Positions 7,438-12,115 of a DNA stretch of 12,115 nt are shown here, in pieces (position 1 is the first letter of the stretch; each line of letters opens with the position of its first letter). The DNA is taken from positions 1 to 12,115 of the forward strand of contig JALNWE010000081.1 in NCBI GenBank assembly GCA_023231065.1, read 5' to 3'. The position numbers and the translations under genes were made by a program. This DNA is from Bacteroidales bacterium (lineage in GTDB: Bacteria; Bacteroidota; Bacteroidia; Bacteroidales; FEN-979). The notes under the pieces were generated by a model, which was given only the letters and a program-made list of their open reading frames with translations, was not told the DNA's origin and ran no database searches.

Positions 7438-7875
7438 ATGCCATTAAATCTTCTTAAAACCTATCCCCAACAGCTTGAGCTTGCACATTTGAATACTCAT
7501 CAACGAAGGACATCATTATCAGGAGTATTCAAAAGAGATATTGAAAATAATGATGCATTTCGGTTTAGAACAAAACAGGTTCGTCCAATAAAGAAAGAGG
7601 GTCAGATCCCGATGGATATGCTATTCGATCATTTAATAACCCGTGAAGATATGGATGATAAAGGCAATCCTTTGAGAACTCGTTCCTTTGAAATGGCCAG
7701 ATCAGAACGACTCCACTGGATAAAGCATCACATTGATGAACAATATGTTGTCATCTTGGAGCCTCAACGGAGTCAAATGGATTACTACTTGCTGACAGCA
7801 TATCATTTAAATGAATCAGGAGGGAAAAGACAAATTGAGAAGAAATTCAAGAAGAAATTGCCGGAAATCCATTAA
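7438..7875 (+). CDS. Small protein with BECR-type nuclease-like features
   Basis: A 145-residue basic soluble protein not assigned to a named family with certainty. The C-terminal half shows a pattern seen in Barnase-EndoU-ColicinE5/RelE (BECR) RNases: an R-S-E-R-L-H-W-I-K helix at 88-96, a YVVILEP strand at 103-109, a YYLLTAYHL strand at 116-124, and a lysine-rich end. The N-terminal half (residues 1-80) has a charged FKRDIENNDAFRFRTKQVR segment. In BECR proteins the helix and the YVVIL strand are usually separated by an additional strand; here only a few residues lie between them. The gene may therefore be shortened or the resemblance partial. It starts 7 bases after the DUF3800 gene. A toxic RNase role is inference; a hypothetical partner protein is the cautious reading. 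Confidence 0.6.
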   Translation: MPLNLLKTYPQQLELAHLNTHQRRTSLSGVFKRDIENNDAFRFRTKQVRPIKKEGQIPMDMLFDHLITREDMDDKGNPLRTRSFEMARSERLHWIKHHIDEQYVVILEPQRSQMDYYLLTAYHLNESGGKRQIEKKFKKKLPEIH

Positions 7876-7884
7876 ACCGCAAGA

Positions 7885-7910
7885 CCCGGTACATATCTGG
7901 ATGTATCGGG
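7885..7910 (+). terminator. Hairpin after the 7438 gene, possible terminator or attenuator
   Basis: CCCGGTACAT (7885-7894) pairs with ATGTATCGGG (7901-7910) across the six-base loop ATCTGG, with one G-T pair, 10 bases after the TAA at 7873-7875. No T-run follows, so it is not a standard intrinsic terminator. The remaining gap to hsdR (7911-7998) holds no gene. A TTG at 7950-7952 lies 21 bases before TACATGCA, a poor promoter match. Confidence 0.4.
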
Positions 7911-7998
7911 CCTCGAAACTCCTTCCTCCGAAAGTGGCAGGATGAGCGGTTGTAAATATACTCATTTTTTGTTTACATGCAACTTTTAGGATAAAAAA

Positions 7999-10900
7999 AT
8001 GCAAACCCCCTCCTTCAAAGAAGACCACATCAGCCAAATCCCTGCACTTCAAATGCTGATAAAGCTGGGCTACATCTACCTTAGCCAGGAAGAAGCCTTG
8101 CAACTGCGTGGAAACAAAACCACCAATGTCATCTTGGAGGATATCCTCCGGAAGCAGTTGAAAGAGATCAACGTCAGGAAAGTCAGTTCGACCAGAGAGA
8201 TGATCTTCTCGGATGCCAATATCGAAAATGGCATACAGGCGTTGAAGGATATGCCCATGAACGAAGGGTATATTGCTGCCTGTGAACAGGCGTATAACCT
8301 GCTGACGCTCGGGAAAGCCTTGGAGCAGAGCATTGATGGAGATAAAAAGAGCTTCACGCTTCAATACATTGATTGGAATCCCGAAACTTTTCTCACCAAC
8401 AATGTATTCCATGTTACCGAGGAATACAGCGTAATGCGCAGTACCAGCAAGGAACATTACCGGCCGGATATTGTTCTTTTTGTGAATGGAATCCCGTTTT
8501 GCATCATCGAATGCAAACGGCCTGACATGAAAGAACCTATTCAGCAGGCCATTTCTCAACAGCTACGGAATCAGCAGGAAGACGGCATACGTAATTTGTA
8601 TGTCTATTCTCAATGCTTACTTAGTTTAAGCACCAATGAGGCCAGCTTTGCCACAAATGGTACACCGGAAAAGTTCTGGTCAATCTGGCATGAGAAATTC
8701 AACAACAAAACCGAAGAAGACCAATACCGGCTTTTTTTAGAGGAAATCAAAAACCGTCACTTATCCAGTGACCAGAAAAATAAACTCTTTGCCGACCGGT
8801 TTAAGTATGTCCGCACCTATTTTGATGCATTGGAATCGGAGAAAATTCTTCCGGTAACTCAGGATGAATACCTTTTAGGGTTATGTGACCCAAAACGCTT
8901 GTTAGACCTTTCATATAGCTATATCCTTTTTGATAACGGAGAAAAGAAAATTGCCCGCTACCAGCAGTTTTTCGTCATTAAAAAGTCGATGAACAAAATC
9001 CGGATTCTGGAAGGCGGAAAGAGGAAAGGCGGCGTTATTTGGCATACACAGGGTAGCGGGAAATCGCTGACCATGGTCATGCTGGCACAGGCAATTGCAC
9101 TTGAGAAAAGTATCATCAATCCAAAGATCATCCTGGTTACTGACCGGGTGGATCTGGATGAACAGATTACCGGAACTTTTCGCAAATGTGGCATGTTCGT
9201 CGAGAATGCGACGACCGGGCAACGTCTTGTAGATCTTTTGGAGAGCAGGAGCGATGCAGTGGTCACTACTGTTATCAATAAGTTTGAAGCAGCAGTCAGA
9301 AAGATCAGTAAACCTCTGGATAACCCGAATATTTTTGTTCTGGTGGATGAAGGACACCGTACACAGCATGGCATGTTCAATATCAATATGCAGAAGACCC
9401 TTCCAAATGCTTGTTTCATTGCCATGACCGGAACTCCGTTATTTAAAAAGGATAAAAATACCGCTGTCAAGTTTGGAGGCATAATTGATGAATATACCGT
9501 TGATCGTGCCGTTAAGGACAAAGCAGTTGTTCCGTTACTGTACGAAGGTCGCCATGCAAAGCAGGTCGTTCATGAAAAAGCGGTGGATGATTACTTCAAC
9601 CTGATTTCTGAGCCCCTGACGGAATATCAGAAAGCTGATCTGAAAAAAAAGATGAGCCGTGCCGATCACCTGAATGCGGCTGAACAAAAAATCTATGCAA
9701 TTGCATGGGATATCAGCCTGCATTTCAAAAACAATTTCCAGTATCGGACTCCTTTTAAAGGTCAGCTCGTATGCGATAAAAAGGAAAATGCGATCAAATA
9801 CAAATCCTGTCTTGATGACATAGGAATGGTAACATCCGAAGTTTTAATCTCTCCTCCTGACGATCGGGAAGGAGAGGATAGCACTTTTGGAGAAACGTCC
9901 GACAGGGTTAAGAGGTTCTGGAAGAAAATGATGGACGAACACGGTAGTCCAAAACGTTATGAAAAGAACATCATCAGCCGGTTCAAATATCAACCTGTTC
10001 CTGAAATCATTATCGTGGTTGATAAACTTCTTACCGGGTTTGATGAGCCCAAAAACATTGTTTTATACCTTACCCGCAAGCTTCAGGGACATTCGCTCCT
10101 GCAAGCTATTGCCCGGGTAAACCGTGTATTCCCTGATAAAGATTTTGGCTTCATCATTGATTATTATGGGGTAATTGAGCAGTTGGATGACGCATTGCAA
10201 TTGTACTCTTCATTCGAGGAATTTGACCTGGATGATCTGGGTAATACACTTACCAATATCATCGATGAAGCAAAAAAACTTCCGCAATTGCATTCTGATT
10301 TATGGGATATCTTCAAAACGGTCGCCAATAAACGCGATGCAGAAGCATATCAGCAATTCCTTAAAGATGAATCGATTCGGTTCGTTTTTTACGATAAACT
10401 TCTGGCATTTGCAAGGATATTAAAACTTGCGCTTTCATCTATTCAATTTTACAAGGAAACGGATGAAAAAACCATTGAACGTTATACGGAAGACCTGGCT
10501 TTTTTCCTGAAGTTAAGAAGCGCCGTTTTGAAACGCTATTCTGATGATGTGGATTACAAACAATATGAAGGCCAAATACAGAAACTGATTGATACTCATG
10601 TGCAAACCGATGATGTTCAACCAATCACTGAGTTGGTCAACATTTTTGAGAAAGAACGGTTTGAAGAAGAGGTCGAAAAAACAGTAGGAATTGCTGCAAA
10701 AGCTGATAAAATTGCTTCAAGGACTTCAAAACACATTTCGGAAAGAATGGAAGAAGATCCGGCTTTTTATAAAAAGTTTTCACAAATGTTAAAGGAAACA
10801 ATCGAACTTCATGAACTTGGCAGGATCAATGATGCACAAAAACTGAAGAAGGTCACTGAGATAATGAATGCCATTCTTACTCATACCGATGCTGACATTC

Positions 10901-11220
10901 CGGAATCCCTTGCAGATCGTGAGGTAGCCAAGGCATTTTTTGGTCTGGCAAAAGAGGGATTGACGAGTAAAATTCAGGATGATGAAGTACTTAAAAGTAT
11001 CTCCGCTGAAATTGCCATTGCAGCGGATGAAATCATTAAAAAACATATTGTTGTAGACTGGCAAATAAAAATTGACGTTCCAAAGCGAATGTTTCACTTA
11101 ATCGGTGATTACATCATTGATGAGGTTAGAGACAAATATCATCTCCAGATGACCTTTGAAGAGATCGATAGCATTGCAGAACGAATCATTGATGTTGCGA
11201 AGATCCGTTGCAAAAAATGA
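7999..11220 (+). CDS. hsdR: Type I RM restriction subunit HsdR
   Basis: A 1073-residue ATP-dependent translocase and nuclease, normal length for HsdR. The N-terminal nuclease domain has the PD-(D/E)xK set: D157 (in RPDIVLF), then E171 and K173 in IECKRP. The motor follows, with Walker A G-S-G-K-S at 352-356, DEGH at 450-453 (motif II), TGTP at 477-480 (motif III) and Q-A-I-A-R-V-N-R at 702-709 (motif VI). Residues from ~800 are the helical C-terminal region that docks on the methyltransferase. In the family, unmethylated targets trigger translocation and distant cleavage. The ATG at 7999 follows AGGA with an A-rich spacer, a better ribosome site than most here. Whether it is read from an upstream promoter across the hairpin is unclear. 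The stop overlaps the metalloprotease start (ATGA). All catalytic motifs look intact. Confidence 0.98.
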   Translation: MQTPSFKEDHISQIPALQMLIKLGYIYLSQEEALQLRGNKTTNVILEDILRKQLKEINVRKVSSTREMIFSDANIENGIQALKDMPMNEGYIAACEQAYNLLTLGKALEQSIDGDKKSFTLQYIDWNPETFLTNNVFHVTEEYSVMRSTSKEHYRPDIVLFVNGIPFCIIECKRPDMKEPIQQAISQQLRNQQEDGIRNLYVYSQCLLSLSTNEASFATNGTPEKFWSIWHEKFNNKTEEDQYRLFLEEIKNRHLSSDQKNKLFADRFKYVRTYFDALESEKILPVTQDEYLLGLCDPKRLLDLSYSYILFDNGEKKIARYQQFFVIKKSMNKIRILEGGKRKGGVIWHTQGSGKSLTMVMLAQAIALEKSIINPKIILVTDRVDLDEQITGTFRKCGMFVENATTGQRLVDLLESRSDAVVTTVINKFEAAVRKISKPLDNPNIFVLVDEGHRTQHGMFNINMQKTLPNACFIAMTGTPLFKKDKNTAVKFGGIIDEYTVDRAVKDKAVVPLLYEGRHAKQVVHEKAVDDYFNLISEPLTEYQKADLKKKMSRADHLNAAEQKIYAIAWDISLHFKNNFQYRTPFKGQLVCDKKENAIKYKSCLDDIGMVTSEVLISPPDDREGEDSTFGETSDRVKRFWKKMMDEHGSPKRYEKNIISRFKYQPVPEIIIVVDKLLTGFDEPKNIVLYLTRKLQGHSLLQAIARVNRVFPDKDFGFIIDYYGVIEQLDDALQLYSSFEEFDLDDLGNTLTNIIDEAKKLPQLHSDLWDIFKTVANKRDAEAYQQFLKDESIRFVFYDKLLAFARILKLALSSIQFYKETDEKTIERYTEDLAFFLKLRSAVLKRYSDDVDYKQYEGQIQKLIDTHVQTDDVQPITELVNIFEKERFEEEVEKTVGIAAKADKIASRTSKHISERMEEDPAFYKKFSQMLKETIELHELGRINDAQKLKKVTEIMNAILTHTDADIPESLADREVAKAFFGLAKEGLTSKIQDDEVLKSISAEIAIAADEIIKKHIVVDWQIKIDVPKRMFHLIGDYIIDEVRDKYHLQMTFEEIDSIAERIIDVAKIRCKK

Positions 11221-11912
11221 CAGATTCAATAGATTTCGGGTCAAAGACAATTACTTTTCGGTTAATATTTTCAGACCGGAAATCACTTGCTATTACAATT
11301 ACTCCCGATCTTGATGTAATAGTCAAGGCGCCACAGGATGCCCCGATTGAAAGAATAAAGGAGAGAGTCCGGAAGAAAGCCCCCTGGATAATAAAACAGC
11401 AGAGCTACTTTTTATCCTTTCATCCCAGAACTCCTGAGAAAAAATATGTGAGTGGAGAAACTCATCTTTACCTGGGAAGGCAATACAGTTTAAAGGTTAC
11501 TGAAGCTAAAATCAATTCCGTTCATTTTCGAGGTAGGTTTTTCGAAGTTCAGGCTAAAAAGAAATCGGGTGCAAAATCTCTGTTGAAACAATGGTATCGG
11601 GAAAGAGCAAAAATTAAATTTGCTGAAATTGCAGAACCCTGTATCCAACGATTTCAAAAGTTCAATGTCAAACCGGAAGCTATTTATATACAGGAGATGC
11701 CAAAACGCTGGGGCAGTTGCACCCCGAAAGGAAAGATCATTTTAAACCCTGAACTGATAAAAGCACCGAAACCCTGTATTGAATATGTGATCATTCATGA
11801 ATTATGTCACCTGGTCCATCCAAACCACACCAATGCATTCATACAATTGCAGGAAAAAATAATGCCGGATTGGATTAAATGGAAATTAAAATTGGAAACC
11901 TTGTTGGCATAG
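11217..11912 (+). CDS. YgjP-like (DUF45/SprT-like) zinc metalloprotease
   Basis: A 231-residue protein counted from the ATG at 11217, which overlaps the hsdR stop (ATGA). A TTG at 11208 is a less likely start. The zinc motif HELCH is at 194-198 (H194, E195, H198), followed by HPNH with H204 as the third ligand. The family hallmark MPKRWGSC at 161-168 and IILNPEL at 174-180 are present, and the length fits the family. No signal or membrane segment is seen. Genes of this kind are found next to hsdR in many bacteria, though the role is not established; an effect on RM protein turnover is only a guess. This is the last gene of the + strand set. The + strand has no clear terminator before the convergent tRNA. 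Confidence 0.93.
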   Translation: MTDSIDFGSKTITFRLIFSDRKSLAITITPDLDVIVKAPQDAPIERIKERVRKKAPWIIKQQSYFLSFHPRTPEKKYVSGETHLYLGRQYSLKVTEAKINSVHFRGRFFEVQAKKKSGAKSLLKQWYRERAKIKFAEIAEPCIQRFQKFNVKPEAIYIQEMPKRWGSCTPKGKIILNPELIKAPKPCIEYVIIHELCHLVHPNHTNAFIQLQEKIMPDWIKWKLKLETLLA

Positions 11913-11963
11913 CTGCTTCCCATTCCATAATCCGGTTGACAGAATTTGCTGATTTTCATCAAT

Positions 11964-11988
11964 AAAAAAAGGCGTTTGGTAACGCCTT
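11964..11988 (-). terminator. Intrinsic terminator of the tRNA-Lys gene
   Basis: On the minus strand, AAGGCGTT pairs with AACGCCTT around a four-base loop (+ strand positions 11969-11976, 11977-11980 and 11981-11988). A run of seven T bases (11964-11970 as A on the + strand) completes a classic Rho-independent terminator five bases beyond the tRNA 3' end. In the + direction the stem has no T-tract, so it would not end the metalloprotease transcript in the same way. Confidence 0.9.
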
Positions 11989-11993
11989 GAATG

Positions 11994-12066
11994 TGATCCG
12001 CCTGGGATTCGAACCCAGGACCCCCGCCTTAAAAGGGCGATGCTCTACCTACTGAGCTAGCGAATC
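11994..12066 (-). tRNA. tRNA-Lys (anticodon UUU)
   Basis: A 73-base tRNA read on the minus strand. The acceptor stem GATTCGC pairs with GCGGATC, with one T-G pair and discriminator A. The D arm begins TAGCTCAGT, and the anticodon loop CTTTTAA contains TTT, with stem TCGCC/GGCGG. The T arm is CTGGG-TTCGAAT-CCCAG. The CCA end is not encoded and would be added after transcription. It faces away from the window edge and is convergent with the RM locus, whose last gene ends 81 bases from the tRNA 3' end. Confidence 0.98.
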
Positions 12067-12087
12067 CGGGATTGATTTTTGAGGGTG

Positions 12088-12095
12088 CAAAAGTA
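12088..12095 (-). promoter_or_regulatory. -7 box of the tRNA-Lys promoter
   Basis: On the minus strand this reads TACTTTTG, an exact match to TAnnTTTG, with transcription expected to start near 12081, about 15 bases before the tRNA. The matching upstream TTG box would fall at or beyond the window's right edge, so only half of the promoter can be seen. Confidence 0.65.
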
Positions 12096-12115
12096 CAGTT
12101 TTTCTTTCAAAATAC

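Noticed and set aside
7816..8559. 247-codon open frame on the minus strand
   Set aside because: It lies antisense to the well-supported 7438 gene end and hsdR N-terminus, shows no recognisable domain, and is a shadow of the coding bias.
11208..11219. TTG start for the metalloprotease
   Set aside because: The ATG at 11217 gives the typical ATGA overlap with hsdR and fits the family start.
1..12115. CRISPR array or insertion sequence
   Set aside because: No regularly spaced repeats, terminal inverted repeats or transposase-like frames were seen.

Overview
The window is a defence-gene cluster built around a complete type I restriction-modification (RM) locus, and it ends at a tRNA-Lys gene on the opposite strand. 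The host is most likely a member of the Bacteroidota. The sequence is moderately AT-rich, most starts lack a good Shine-Dalgarno sequence, and the best promoters match the Bacteroidota form (a TTG box, a 19-base spacer, then TAnnTTTG), most clearly at 3014-3043 and, for the tRNA -7 box, at 12088-12095. No genus can be named from the sequence alone.

Layout. Positions 1-160 are a leader with a candidate promoter. All protein genes lie on the + strand. They are: a single-target-domain HsdS-like protein (161-724); hsdM (726-2258); a calcineurin-like metallophosphoesterase overlapping hsdM by 4 bases (2255-3004); a promoter region with repeated ATGATAATA elements (3014-3088); a winged-helix AbiEi-like regulator/antitoxin candidate (3104-4075); an AbiEii-like nucleotidyltransferase toxin gene broken by a frameshift near 4640 (4069-4835); a full two-target-domain hsdS (4836-6050); a second, unrelated nucleotidyltransferase-fold protein (6040-6726); a DUF3800 RNase H-like protein (6759-7430); a small protein resembling BECR-fold nucleases (7438-7875); a 123-base gap with a hairpin; hsdR (7999-11220); and a YgjP/SprT-like zinc metalloprotease (11217-11912). 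A terminator and tRNA-Lys(UUU) follow on the minus strand.

How they work together. HsdM and HsdS would form the methyltransferase, and HsdR adds the ATP-dependent translocase and nuclease. The catalytic motifs of HsdM and HsdR are all present, so the RM core looks functional. The half-length HsdS could give a second specificity by dimerising or by pairing with the same HsdM. Between the RM genes sit five cargo genes of kinds seen in toxin-antitoxin or abortive-infection modules. Several genes overlap or abut, which implies co-transcription, though the AbiEi-like gene has its own strong promoter. The most notable points are the half-HsdS, the phosphoesterase fused into the hsdM translation unit, the frameshifted toxin beside an intact regulator, and the DUF3800/BECR-like pair just before hsdR.
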